A DNA stretch of 48,489 nt from Acidobacteriota bacterium (GCA_016210845.1 JACQTK010000266.1:1-48489); one strand, 5' to 3'. Shown: positions 7,533-15,095, counted from the first letter of the stretch. Notes: generated by a model not told the origin, from the letters alone. Numbers and translations: made by a program.

Positions 7533-9043
7533 ATGATGATGTCGCCGTCTCGTTCTCTACTCGTGATCCTCACGGTGTTGTGCGGCCACGTCGCGCTTGC
7601 TCAACAGGCCTCGCCGTTCGTTCGCCGTTCGCCACTGGCCACCCCGCCCGTGACAAGTGTCGAGGTCGTTCGGCAGCAGCGCCTCGAGGTGACGTCGCCT
7701 GCGCTGTTGACCGACCCCGATCAATCACGCGTACTGCAACTCGACCTGTTTGCCGATGTCTCGTTCCGCGCGCTCCGTGAGCGCCTCGAACCCACCGCGG
7801 ACGGCATGTCGTGGATCGGCGTCCTGGAGGGTTACCCCGTAAGTAGCGTGGTGTTCGTGCTGGTGCGGGGCGAGCTCATGGGGCACATTTATGCGCCGTT
7901 CGGTTTCTTCCGTATCGAGCGGCACCAGAACGGCAGCTACCTTGTGCAACAGATCGAGACGTTCTCGTTGCCTACACGCGCGACGCATGGAACGGGTTCG
8001 GTAATACGCTTCAAGCCTTGGCAAAGGTCAACCTGAACGTGGCGGAAACCAATCAGGCGCTTCGCAGCACGGGCCTCGGCGTGCGGCTTCGCTTGGTGCA
8101 CACCGCCACCGTAGAGGGCGCCGAAACTGGCGACTCCACGCAGTACCTCCAGCAGCTACGGGACCCGAACGACGGTTTTTTCGACGAGGTCCCCGGCCTG
8201 CGCGACCGCTACGGCGCGGACCTGGTAGCCCTCATTACCGAGCGAATGGATGGGTACTGCGGCCGCGCGTTCATCAATCACCCCCGTTCTCGGCGTGGCG
8301 GCGAAAGCGGCTTTTCAGTTGCGAAGCGGAGCTGCCTGTCCGGCGGCGGTTTATTCGCTCACGAGATCGGCCATAACCTGGGGGCGCAGCACGATTGGTA
8401 CGAGACGGCGAGGCCCGGTGCTTTCCAGTACTCGAAGGGCCACGTCAGTCTGGAGGGCCGGTTTCTTGACATCATGTCCTATTTCAATCTCTGTCGCGAT
8501 ACGAGCACGCAATGCGCGCGCATGCTCGGCTACGCCAACCCGGAGGTCACGCGCGATGGCCATCGGACCGGCGTTCCGATCGGCACCAATGTCACGTGCG
8601 TCGCAGGCAATACGAATAACCCCCCATGTGACGCGGACATCGCACGCACCTTTCTCGAAATGGCGCCCGTCGTCGCGCGCTACAGAGACAGCCGGGCCGA
8701 CGTGGTTGTGCAACATCTCCTGCCTGGTGAGGTCATACTGCCCGGTGCGTTCATCCGCTCCGAGAGCGGTCGGTTCCGCCTCTCCTATCAAGGCGACGGC
8801 AACTTGGTGCTCTATGACGACGGCACTGGTACGGTCCTTTGGACGACCAACACGGCAGGCACGGGTCCGGGGCGAGCGATTCTCCAGCTCGACGGCAATT
8901 TCGTCGTGTACGACCCCGACGGACGGCCAGTCTGGGCGTCAGGCACAGTCGACAACACGAATGGCTTTCTGCTGCTGCAAAACGACGGCAACCTGGTGAT
9001 CTTTCGCTCGGGCGGTGAGCCGATCTGGGACCGTCACATGTGA
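7533..9043 (+). pseudogene. Secreted M12-type (reprolysin-like) metallopeptidase with C-terminal bulb-lectin domain, one frameshift
   Basis: Two tracked ORFs (7533-8036 and 8018-9043) are one gene. The first gives a signal peptide (to about 'HVALAQ') and a propeptide. The second gives the catalytic domain with 'HEIGHNLGAQHD' (HExxHxxGxxHD zinc motif, near base 8360) and the Met-turn 'IMSYF'. Next come about 110 residues of a D-mannose-binding bulb-lectin domain ('YQGDGNLVLYDDG', 'LQLDGNFVVYDPDG', 'LQNDGNLVIF'). In-frame sequence before 8018 reads 'DVLVAYTRDAWNGFGNTLQALA', the usual start of this catalytic domain, so the TTG at 8018 is not a start. One base lost near 7956-7960 explains the shift. 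With it repaired the product is about 503 residues. Probably an extracellular protease targeted to mannose-containing glycans. It may be a true pseudogene or a sequence error. Confidence 0.85.
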
Positions 9044-9120
9044 GAGGCATTACACCTCCTTCAGCCCGTGCAAGCTGCCGCCGGTGGTACGGCGATGTCC
9101 CGGCAGCTGTTGAAATTTGA

Positions 9121-9354
9121 CTGCTCGAGGCGGCCGGCTTTTGGGTGTGCCGCGCGGCGGGCTCGAAGGAGCCCGCGGACCTTGTCGCGTGGGATGCGAC
9201 GTCGATTCCGTTTATCTCGGTGAAGTCGGGGACGAAGTACGCGACGATGGAGGAACGCGCGGCATTGCAGCTGATGCCGCGGCCGGCGCCGAGCGCGGTG
9301 GAGATTTGGCGGTCCCCCGATCGCTGCCGCGCGCCACTCATTGAGCGGTTGTGA
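9121..9354 (+). pseudogene. Fragment of a small nuclease-like (Holliday-junction-resolvase/VRR-like fold) protein
   Basis: Frame 1 from 9121 reads 'LLEAAGFWVCRAAGSKEPADLVAWD..SIPFISVKSGTKYAT', then 'LQLMPRPAPSAVEIWRSPDRCRAPLIERL' and TGA. The pattern (R-A-A-G-S, then D-L-V-A, then I-x-V-K-S) is that of small PD-(D/E)xK endonuclease-fold proteins of phage-like regions. The expected N-terminal helix with a Met is missing; a TGA lies at 9118. An ATG at 9095 in another frame ('MSRQLLKFD') may be the original start, one frameshift away. Overlaps the start region of the DUF5681 gene. Fold assignment tentative. Confidence 0.5.
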
Positions 9355-9356
9355 AC

Positions 9357-9590
9357 ATGCCACGCGAACATCAATTCCGGAAAGGCCAATCGGGTAATCC
9401 GAAGGGACGACCCAAGGGCGCGAAGGATCGCGTGCCGCGGACGTTCCGCGCGTCTATCAAGGCCATGTATGAAAAGCTCGCAACCGAGCATCCCGAGCTC
9501 TTCGAGGACGCGTTTCGACGCGACCTGCGAGCGAAACGAGGGACCGCAGCGTTTCATCATGTTAGGCTCTGCGGGTTCCGAAAATTCTGA
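9357..9590 (+). pseudogene. DUF5681 protein, cut by an IS21-family end
   Basis: Starts 'MPREHQFRKGQSGNPKGRPKGAKDR', the diagnostic DUF5681 opening found in phage-related proteins. After about 65 residues the frame runs into the IS21 end at 9560 and stops within it at 9588-9590, so the last ten residues are not native. The usual protein is longer. The start lies 3 bp after the stop of the nuclease-like fragment; the pair looks like a piece of a phage-derived module. Confidence 0.78.
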
Positions 9591-9647
9591 CCAGATCCTT
9601 TCCGGAAATTCTGACCACCTGTCGGTAGCCCTACCGGGTCAGAAAAT
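9576..9647. repeat. IS21 terminal repeats (putative transposase-binding sites)
   Basis: Two direct 18-mers with one mismatch, 24 bp apart start to start, plus one inverted partial copy 18 bp further in. They lie just upstream of istA, as in IS21 elements where IstA binds repeated sites near the ends. Confidence 0.8.
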
Positions 9648-9679
9648 CGTCGGACATTCGGCTTCCGACGAGGGAAAGG

Positions 9680-9994
9680 ATGATCGACATGCTCAAGCGA
9701 CACGAGATTCAGGTCCTGCGCCGCGCGAAGCACACGTGGCCGGAGATCGCGGCACTCAGCGGCGTGTCCGAGAAGACCGCGCGCCGCATCGCCGCGGAGG
9801 ACGCGGTCACGACCGTTGACAATGACGCCGAGCGCGCACGTCGGCAGGTGGGAGGCCGGCTATACGGGTGGCAAGAGCGCCGTCTACGCATTGGCACAGA
9901 CGCTGCGCGTCCGCACGGTCACCCCGCTGGTCCGGTTCGAGGGGTTGCCGGGCGAGTTTTCGCAGCACGATTTCGGTGAGGTCTGGGTCAGGTA
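9680..9994 (+). pseudogene. istA: istA transposase, internally deleted and truncated
   Basis: ATG 9680 begins 'MIDMLKRHEIQVLRRAKHTWPEIAALSGVS', the IS21 IstA helix-turn-helix N-terminus, up to about residue 58 ('AERARRQVG'). The sequence then jumps, in another frame, to 'AGYTGGKSAVYALAQTLR' and 'PLVRFEGLPGEFSQHDFGEV', the segment leading into the catalytic core where the first Asp lies ('HDFG'). Part of the linker between them is deleted. After 'VWVRY' homology ends. The rest of the DDE core and all of istB are lost. No active transposase is possible. Confidence 0.88.
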
Positions 9995-10036
9995 CCAGAT
10001 GCCACCGATGCGGAAAGCAGTGGCCGAGCCCGAGCT

Positions 10037-10312
10037 GGCCACGTTGGCCGGACGTGCTGCGCGTAGAACTCCCAGTCCTTGTAGGCGTCCATCGTCACGC
10101 TGGCCTGCACCTGCTCGAGCGTCTGGCCTGCGGCGATCGCCTTGGCAACCGCCCCCCGGAGCTCCTCGCGATAGCGGATGTTGGCCGTTACGTCGGCCTT
10201 GCTGCCCAGCATCCCGTGGCTGCACACGAAGTGCTCGAAATCCATCGCCTCCACCGCCCGCACGAGGTCGGTTTCCGCGGGGGTGATCGCGCCGAAGGGG
10301 AGCCGCCGCACG
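10037..10312 (-). pseudogene. 3' fragment of an MBL-fold hydrolase gene (copy of 17444-18463)
   Basis: On the minus strand, 'RRLPFGAITPAETDLVRAVEAMDFEHFVCSHGMLG' and 'ADVTANIRYREEL...VAKAIAAGQTLEQVQASVTMDAYKDWEFYAQ' match the C-terminal third of the MBL gene at 17444-18463 almost residue for residue. Similarity starts abruptly at CACGGT (10312) and ends near 10037. A single missing base in CAGCACGTCC, compared with CAGCAGCGTCC in the other copy, shifts the last few codons. No start codon, signal peptide or zinc-binding motif is present. About 40 bp separate it from the IS21 remnant. Confidence 0.88.
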
Positions 10313-10480
10313 GTCTCTTGGGATCGAGGCCCCTGCGTAGGCCAGTAATCCTAAGAGCCGACTGTACCTGTTTTGTACCTGGAGGCCGGATTTCGAGTGT
10401 TTCTGGAAATTCTGGTGATTCGATCGTCGGCCCTACGCTGAATTCAGGCACGCCGCACGCCGCCCGTCCCACCAATCCTC

Positions 10481-11020
10481 TTACGTGGACTTCTTGTGGC
10501 GTGACTCGAGAAACGCGATGTCCTCGGCATCGCCTTGGGCTGAACGTGCCGCTCGAGCGATCCTCTTGAGCCGCAGGAGATCCTGCTCGGACGCGATGTC
10601 GAACGCGTGCGTGCGAATCTTGATTCGCGTCGCATGCTCGGCGAGCGTCGCCGCAGGGATGGGGAAGTCGAACAGAAGATCGACGCGAAGGTCCGTCTCC
10701 GCGTTGAAGAAGTACGCGCTCTTCGGCGCGTCGAGACGAAGCCGGGCGGCCGCAACCGTGCGGTTGGCGATCGTCGAGACCACGTCGCCCGCGTCGTTCA
10801 GACGCGAGACGAGCTCGAGCCCATGGTCATAGAAGAGACCGATCGTCGGCGCCAGGCGGTCTCCCGGATGGGGTATCACGAAATCGAAGTCGCGCGTCAC
10901 TCTGCGGGATCCCAGCACCACAAGGGCCATCCCTCCCACGAGCACAGGATCGAGGCCGAGCGCGCGGAGACCCCGGACGATGTCGCTGACCTCCTGGAGA
11001 TGATCCCCGGGATCCGGCAT
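10481..11020 (-). CDS. Nucleotidyltransferase-fold protein (AbiEii / DUF6036-like), putative toxin of a two-gene module
   Basis: About 179 residues from ATG 11020 ('MPDPGDHLQEV'); the longer tracked start at 11140 runs into the preceding gene and is unlikely. The core 'VLVGGMALVVLGSRRVTRDFDFVI' matches the GG-x(n)-D-x-D pattern of minimal nucleotidyltransferases (Gly-Gly helix, then DFDFV with two acidic residues), and 'ETDLRVDLLFDFPIP' supplies the third acidic strand. AbiEii-type enzymes transfer nucleotides to RNA and act as toxins; whether this one is toxic is inference. The start lies 1 bp after the stop of the small basic protein gene, so the two form one transcript. A relic of a second copy is at 4615-4728. 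Confidence 0.8.
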   Translation of the reverse strand: MPDPGDHLQEVSDIVRGLRALGLDPVLVGGMALVVLGSRRVTRDFDFVIPHPGDRLAPTIGLFYDHGLELVSRLNDAGDVVSTIANRTVAAARLRLDAPKSAYFFNAETDLRVDLLFDFPIPAATLAEHATRIKIRTHAFDIASEQDLLRLKRIARAARSAQGDAEDIAFLESRHKKST

Positions 11021-11021
11021 G

Positions 11022-11282
11022 TCACGATCCCGTGGGATAGATCCCAGGCAACGGGCCGGCGAACGATCGCACGCGCCTGACGGTGGTCGGCTGCCCGCGC
11101 AGCTCGCGAACCGCGGCGGCATATCGGAAGTTGTCGGCAATACGGCGGGCTGCCCGAAGTGACTGGGATCGAGCCCGGCCTCCCAGCGACGCGATGCGCT
11201 TCTTCTCAGCCGCGGATAACCGCCTGCTGCGAGCTCGTCCGCCCCGACGCCCCAATGCTTTGGCCATCTCAGACGCGTGCAT
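11022..11282 (-). CDS. Small basic protein, putative antitoxin/partner of the nucleotidyltransferase
   Basis: 86 residues from ATG 11282 ('MHASEMAKALGRRGGRARSRRL'). It has two similar Gly/Arg-rich motifs, 'LGRRGGRARSRRLSAAEK' and 'LGGRARSQSLRAARR', then a helical tail 'IADNFRYAAAVRELRGQ'. The longer tracked form (11318) would begin inside the promoter. I choose 11282 because a near-consensus sigma-70 promoter ends exactly there. Proteins of this kind regularly precede DUF6036/AbiEii-like nucleotidyltransferases. Autorepression through the palindrome is plausible given the basic sequence. Not tested in any member I can name. Confidence 0.72.
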   Translation of the reverse strand: MHASEMAKALGRRGGRARSRRLSAAEKKRIASLGGRARSQSLRAARRIADNFRYAAAVRELRGQPTTVRRVRSFAGPLPGIYPTGS

Positions 11283-11288
11283 GGCCGA

Positions 11289-11318
11289 ATTATACTTAGC
11301 GCTAAGTATAGATTTCAA
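11289..11318 (-). promoter_or_regulatory. Palindromic sigma-70 promoter giving an apparently leaderless transcript
   Basis: Reading the minus strand: -35 TTGAAA (11318-11313), an 18-bp spacer, then a perfect -10 TATAAT (11294-11289), then 6 bases, then the ATG at 11282. The expected start site falls on or next to the A of the ATG, so the mRNA would have no leader. The spacer and -10 carry a perfect 20-bp palindrome, TATACTTAGCGCTAAGTATA (11291-11310), well placed for a repressor to block RNA polymerase. The AT-rich patch stands out against the GC-rich surroundings. Confidence 0.75.
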
Positions 11319-11435
11319 CCGATCTCATGAGGTGTAGCAGCTCGACTGCCACGCTCGGCGGCGCGGCGCAGCGCGCATGAAGCGCTGCTGCTGGGATCCG
11401 CGCCAAGTGTGGCGTTCTGAGGTTACAATCCGTGC

Positions 11436-11840
11436 TTGGCCGAACCCGATGACCGGTACGAAGCCCGGACGGTGCTGGTGGTGGACGACCAGCCGCAGAT
11501 TCTGCGCACGCTGACGCGATTCCTCGGCTCGAAGGGCTACCGAGTCGAGACCGCCACGAGCGTCGACGAGGCTCTGCCTCTGCTCGACCAGCGGCACATC
11601 AGCGCTGTGATCCTCGACGTGCGCATGCCCGACCGGTCGGGCTTGGAGCTGCTCGCGCACATGCGCGAGGACGCGAACCTTCGGCACGTGCCGGCCGTGA
11701 TTCTGACGGGCGTCGTCCTCACGCCGGAGGAACAGGCGCTCATCGCGCGCCACAAGGCGCAGGTCTTCTTCAAGCCCAAGAGCTACGAGCAGCTCACGCA
11801 CTACCTCGATCGCGTGACGCGCCAGCCCCAGCCTCGTTGA
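11436..11840 (+). CDS. Single-domain response regulator (CheY-like receiver)
   Basis: 134 residues forming one receiver domain: acidic pair in 'VLVVDDQPQIL', phosphoacceptor Asp in 'SAVILDVRMPDRSG', Thr in 'AVILTG' and Lys in 'VFFKPKS'. No output domain. The start is probably TTG 11436; the frame is closed by a TGA at 11418 and there is no in-frame ATG before the DDQ motif. GGTTACAAT at 11421-11429 contains a TACAAT that could be a -10 box. No cognate kinase nearby. In the duplicated layout it occupies the place that the PAS/PilZ pair holds in the other copy. Confidence 0.88.
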   Translation: MAEPDDRYEARTVLVVDDQPQILRTLTRFLGSKGYRVETATSVDEALPLLDQRHISAVILDVRMPDRSGLELLAHMREDANLRHVPAVILTGVVLTPEEQALIARHKAQVFFKPKSYEQLTHYLDRVTRQPQPR

Positions 11841-11845
11841 CTCTT

Positions 11846-11903
11846 ACGTCTCCGTCTGCGTCGCGCCACGACGTTCGGCGCCCGCCTCTTCATCGTTAGC
11901 ACG
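11846..11903. repeat. Leader repeat, copy B
   Basis: Near-identical to 5831-5891 (three substitutions near the centre and one 3-bp deletion). It ends in CATCGTTAGCACG and passes straight into the papain-like fragment. Confidence 0.85.
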
Positions 11904-12040
11904 AGTACGTCCTGCGCGGCCTCGCCGTCGACTGGTGGTGTCTCGTGAAGCAGGAGTGGGTCGACACCGGCCAGTTCGGCGTGGCGATGACCATCCAGGG
12001 CATGGCCGGGTCCGCGGAATACGGCGCGGCGCTCGCCTGA
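11901..12040 (+). pseudogene. 3' fragment of a papain-like peptidase gene (copy of 6785-6923)
   Basis: Encodes 'EYVLRGLAVDWWCLVKQEWVDTGQFGVAMTIQGMAGSAEYGAALA' and TGA, 41 of 45 residues identical to the end of the 5940-6923 gene by eye. It begins exactly where copy B of the leader repeat ends, so about 850 bp containing the rest of the gene are missing between leader and tail. Without the active-site Cys and His it is a relic. Confidence 0.92.
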
Positions 12041-12053
12041 GCCCAGACACGTG

Positions 12054-12076
12054 GGGGCACGGCGTCGCCGCGCCCC
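12054..12076. terminator. Hairpin after the papain-like fragment
   Basis: GGGGCACGGC / GCCGCGCCCC forms a stem with one A-C mismatch and a 3-base loop, 13 bp after the stop, followed by GTGTTTGAC. It is the counterpart of the hairpin at 6939-6963, so the duplicated unit included the terminator. Confidence 0.65.
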
Positions 12077-12129
12077 GTGTTTGACTCCTCCTCGGCTATT
12101 CGGTAGGGTTCCCCCGACAGGGCCCCCGC

Positions 12130-13722
12130 ATGTCCGCTTCCCGCCGCGACTTTCTCAAGGCCACGGCCACCGCCGCGGCCTCCCTGGCGGCATACGGCCG
12201 CCTCGCGTTCGATCCCTCGGCGCAGACGCTGACGGCGCCAGGCGCGGATCCCTTCGCGCTCGAGCTCGCCATGGAGGCGTTGAACGTGGCGCGCGACGCG
12301 GGCGCCGCGTACGCGGACGTCCGCATCGGCCGCTATCGCAACCAGTCCATCAGCACGCGCGAGCGCCAGGTGAGCAGCGTCAGCGACAGCGAGTCGTACG
12401 GGCTCGGCGTGCGCACGCTCGTGGAGGGCTGCTGGGGCTTCGCCGCGACCAGTACGATGACCCGCGCGGGCGTGCAGCAGGCCGCCCGCGAGGCCGCCGT
12501 GCTGTCGCGCGCCGCGCGCGCCGTGCAGAAGCGGCGGGTGGAGCTGGCCCCCGTCACACCCGTGCAGGGCACCTGGATGACGCCCGTGCAGCGCGACCCG
12601 CTCGACGTGCCGCTCGAGGAGAAGATCGCCCTGCTGCTGGCCGCCGATGAGGCGGCGCTCAAGGTGCCGACCGTGCGGTTCGTCAGCACGGGGCTGGCCT
12701 TGCTGCGGGAGATCAAGACGCTGGTCACCTCGGAGGGCACCAGCATCACGCAGACGCTCATCCGGGTGGGACCGAGCTTCTCCGCCACCGCCGTGGCCAG
12801 CGGTGACTTTCAAGTGTACGAGGAGGAGCTGGCGCCTCGCGGCCAGGGCTGGGAGTACGTCGAGTCGCTGAACATGCCAGGCCACGCCGAGCGATGGGCG
12901 TCGCTCGCCGCCGAAAAGCTGACCGCCCGCACGGTGGACGCGGGCGAGTGGGATCTCATTCTCGAACCCACCAACCTGTGGCTCACCATCCACGAGTCGA
13001 TCGGCCATCCCACCGAGCTGGACCGCGCGTCCGGCGAGGAGGCCAACTACGCGGGCACCAGCTTCGTCGCGCCGCCCGAGAAGATGATCGGTCGGCTCCG
13101 CTACGGTCCCGAGATCATGAACGTGCAGGCCGACCGCACGCAGGAGGGCTCGCTGTCGCGTGTCGCCTGGGATGACGAGGGCGTGCCCGCGGACCAGTGG
13201 CTCATCATCGAGCGCGGCGTCTTCAAGGACTACCAGACCACGCGCGAGCAGGTGGCCCTCGTTCAGCATCTGACGGGCGTGAAGCGGTCGCACGGCTGCT
13301 CGTTCGCCGACTCGTGGAAGACCGTCCAGTTCCAGCGCATGCCGAACATCTCGTTGCTGCCAGGCGAACGCGACCTCACCACCGGCGACATCGTCGCCGA
13401 CACCCAGCGCGGCATCCTGATCAGGAACCGCGGATCGTGGTCGATCGACCACCAGCGCTACAACTTCCAGTTCTCGGGTCAGGCGTTCTACGAGGTGCGC
13501 GGCGGCAAGATCGTCGGGATGCTGCGGGACGTCGCGTACCAGGCCAACACGCCCCTGTTCTGGAGCTCGATGGACCTGGTTGGCGGCACGTCGTCCTACT
13601 GGATGGGCGGCTCGTTCAACGACGGGAAGGGCGAGCCGGCCCAGATCAGCTCGGTGAGCCACGGCTGTCCGCCCGCACGGTTCCGCAACGTCACGGTCCT
13701 CAACACGAGACGCACGGCATGA
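12130..13722 (+). CDS. tldD: TldD-like metallopeptidase with Tat signal
   Basis: 530 residues. The N-terminus 'SRRDFLKATATAAASLAAYG' is a textbook Tat signal, so the enzyme is exported folded. The TldD/PmbA fold follows, with the zinc motif 'HESIGHPTELD' at about residue 288 (HExxxH) and 'YGLGVRTLVEGCWGFAAT' near residue 95. TldD and TldE form a heterodimeric protease known for peptide maturation and CcdA degradation in E. coli; acidobacterial Tat-exported versions are common and their substrate is unknown. The stop overlaps the tldE-like start by ATGA. Confidence 0.93.
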   Translation: MSASRRDFLKATATAAASLAAYGRLAFDPSAQTLTAPGADPFALELAMEALNVARDAGAAYADVRIGRYRNQSISTRERQVSSVSDSESYGLGVRTLVEGCWGFAATSTMTRAGVQQAAREAAVLSRAARAVQKRRVELAPVTPVQGTWMTPVQRDPLDVPLEEKIALLLAADEAALKVPTVRFVSTGLALLREIKTLVTSEGTSITQTLIRVGPSFSATAVASGDFQVYEEELAPRGQGWEYVESLNMPGHAERWASLAAEKLTARTVDAGEWDLILEPTNLWLTIHESIGHPTELDRASGEEANYAGTSFVAPPEKMIGRLRYGPEIMNVQADRTQEGSLSRVAWDDEGVPADQWLIIERGVFKDYQTTREQVALVQHLTGVKRSHGCSFADSWKTVQFQRMPNISLLPGERDLTTGDIVADTQRGILIRNRGSWSIDHQRYNFQFSGQAFYEVRGGKIVGMLRDVAYQANTPLFWSSMDLVGGTSSYWMGGSFNDGKGEPAQISSVSHGCPPARFRNVTVLNTRRTA

Positions 13723-15095
13723 GGGCGCAGGCCGCCGAGGCGCGGGATCCGTGGGGCCTGCTGTCGCGCGAGCAGGCACGCGCGCTCGCCGACCGCGTGC
13801 TCGCCGCGAGCATGGCCGACCAGACGCGCGTCAACATCACCAGCGAATGGCGCGGCAACACGCGCTTTGCCGACGCCAGCATAACGACCTCGGGCGGAAC
13901 CACGGACACGTCCGTCAGCGTGACCGTGACCATCGGCAGGCGGCGTGCCTCGGCATCCACCAACGTCCTCGATGACGCATCGCTGAAGCGGACGATCGCG
14001 CTGGCCGTGCAGCTGGCGCGCCTCTCGCCCGATGACCCTGAGCTGATGCCCGAGCTCCGGCCGCAGACCTACGGCAGCGTCGACGCGTTCGCCGAGCCTA
14101 CGGCCGATCTCGATGCCGAGCGGCGTGCGGCAGCCGTTCGCCGCGCCGTCGAGGCGGCCGTGCAGGCGGGCAAAGAGGCCGGCGCCCTCTTCGTCGCGGG
14201 GTTCCTCGACGCCACCGCGCGGGCCACGGCCGTGGCCACGAGCCACGGCCTGTTTGCCTATCACCGCACCACCGACGCGGACCTCTCGATCACCGCGCGG
14301 ACGCCGGACGGCACGGGCAGCGGCTGGGCGCGGGCGGGATCGCGCGACTGGGGCACGATCGATCCCGCGGCGATCGGCCGTATCGCGGCGCAGAAGGCGG
14401 TCGCCAGCCGCAACCCCCAGCCAATCGAGCCTGGGATGTATACCGCGATGCTCGAGCCGCAGGCCGTCACCGATCTGGTCCCGCTGCTCGGCGGCGCGCT
14501 GAATGCGCGCAACGCCGACGAAGGGCGCAGCGCCTTCTCGAAGCCGGGCGGCGGCACGCGCATCGGCGAGAAGGTGGCCGACGAGCGCGTGACGCTCTAC
14601 TCGGATCCCGCCGATCCGGACCTGCGCGGCGCGCCGTTCGACGCCGAGGGCCTCCCGGTACGGCGCATCGTCTGGATCGAGAGAGGCGTCCTGAAGAACC
14701 TCTCGTACACCCGCTTCTGGGCCCAGAAGCAGCAAGCACAGCCCACGGGCGCCCAGGCGCTGCTCGGCGGCCTCACGCTGGCGGGCGGCACCAAGAGCAC
14801 CGAGCAGCTGATTGCCGAGTGCGAGAGCGGCGTGCTCGTGACGCACTTCTTCTACATCCGCTCGCTCGACGCACGCACGGTGCTGTACACCGGCCTGACG
14901 CGCGACGGCGCGTTCCTGATCGAAAAGGGCAGAATCACCCGCGCGCTGAAGAACTTCCGGTGGAACGAGAGCCCCCTGCTGATGCTGAACCGGCTGGAGG
15001 ACATCGGGCGGCCGGAGCCCACGGCGGCCGGCCGCATGATGCCCGCGCTCCGCGTCCGGAACTTCAACTTCACGTCGCTGTCCGACGCGGTGTAG
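13719..15095 (+). CDS. tldE: TldE/PmbA-like partner protein
   Basis: 458 residues from ATG 13719, overlapping the tldD-like stop; the tracked 13197 start belongs to an out-of-frame extension. It has the PmbA/TldE layout ('ATAVATSHGLFAYHRTTDADLSITA', 'EPQAVTDLVPLLGGALNARNADEG', C-terminal 'ALKNFRWNESPLLMLNRLEDIG') and lacks the HExxxH of its partner, as expected for the non-catalytic subunit. It has no obvious signal peptide although the partner has a Tat signal; Tat substrates can carry a signal-less subunit across, so co-export is a reasonable inference. Followed by a hairpin. Confidence 0.92.
   Translation: MRAQAAEARDPWGLLSREQARALADRVLAASMADQTRVNITSEWRGNTRFADASITTSGGTTDTSVSVTVTIGRRRASASTNVLDDASLKRTIALAVQLARLSPDDPELMPELRPQTYGSVDAFAEPTADLDAERRAAAVRRAVEAAVQAGKEAGALFVAGFLDATARATAVATSHGLFAYHRTTDADLSITARTPDGTGSGWARAGSRDWGTIDPAAIGRIAAQKAVASRNPQPIEPGMYTAMLEPQAVTDLVPLLGGALNARNADEGRSAFSKPGGGTRIGEKVADERVTLYSDPADPDLRGAPFDAEGLPVRRIVWIERGVLKNLSYTRFWAQKQQAQPTGAQALLGGLTLAGGTKSTEQLIAECESGVLVTHFFYIRSLDARTVLYTGLTRDGAFLIEKGRITRALKNFRWNESPLLMLNRLEDIGRPEPTAAGRMMPALRVRNFNFTSLSDAV

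Larger units (their letters stand above)
9560..9994 (+). mobile_element. IS21-family insertion sequence remnant (left end plus part of istA)
   Basis: The element appears to start with TG at 9560-9561 inside the DUF5681 gene. It contains two 18-bp direct repeats, TTCCGAAAATTCTGACCA (9576-9593) and TTCCGGAAATTCTGACCA (9600-9617), and an inverted partial copy GGGTCAGAAAAT (9636-9647); this is the multiple transposase-binding-site layout of IS21 ends. istA follows from 9680 but is internally deleted, and the element stops near 9994. istB and the right end are absent, so it cannot move by itself. Confidence 0.88.

Noticed and set aside
8018-8020. TTG 8018 as an independent start of the metallopeptidase
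   Set aside because: Homology continues upstream in the same frame ('DVLVAYT...'), so it is an internal codon of a frameshifted gene.
10313-10480. Possible attachment site in TGTACCTGTTTTGTACCTGG
   Set aside because: A short direct repeat only; no integrase or tRNA gene lies nearby.
11896-13779. 627-residue minus-strand ORF opposite tldD
   Set aside because: It is the GC-rich shadow of the TldD gene: low-complexity Arg/Ala/Gly/His sequence, no start signal, no family, and tldD on the other strand has clear motifs.
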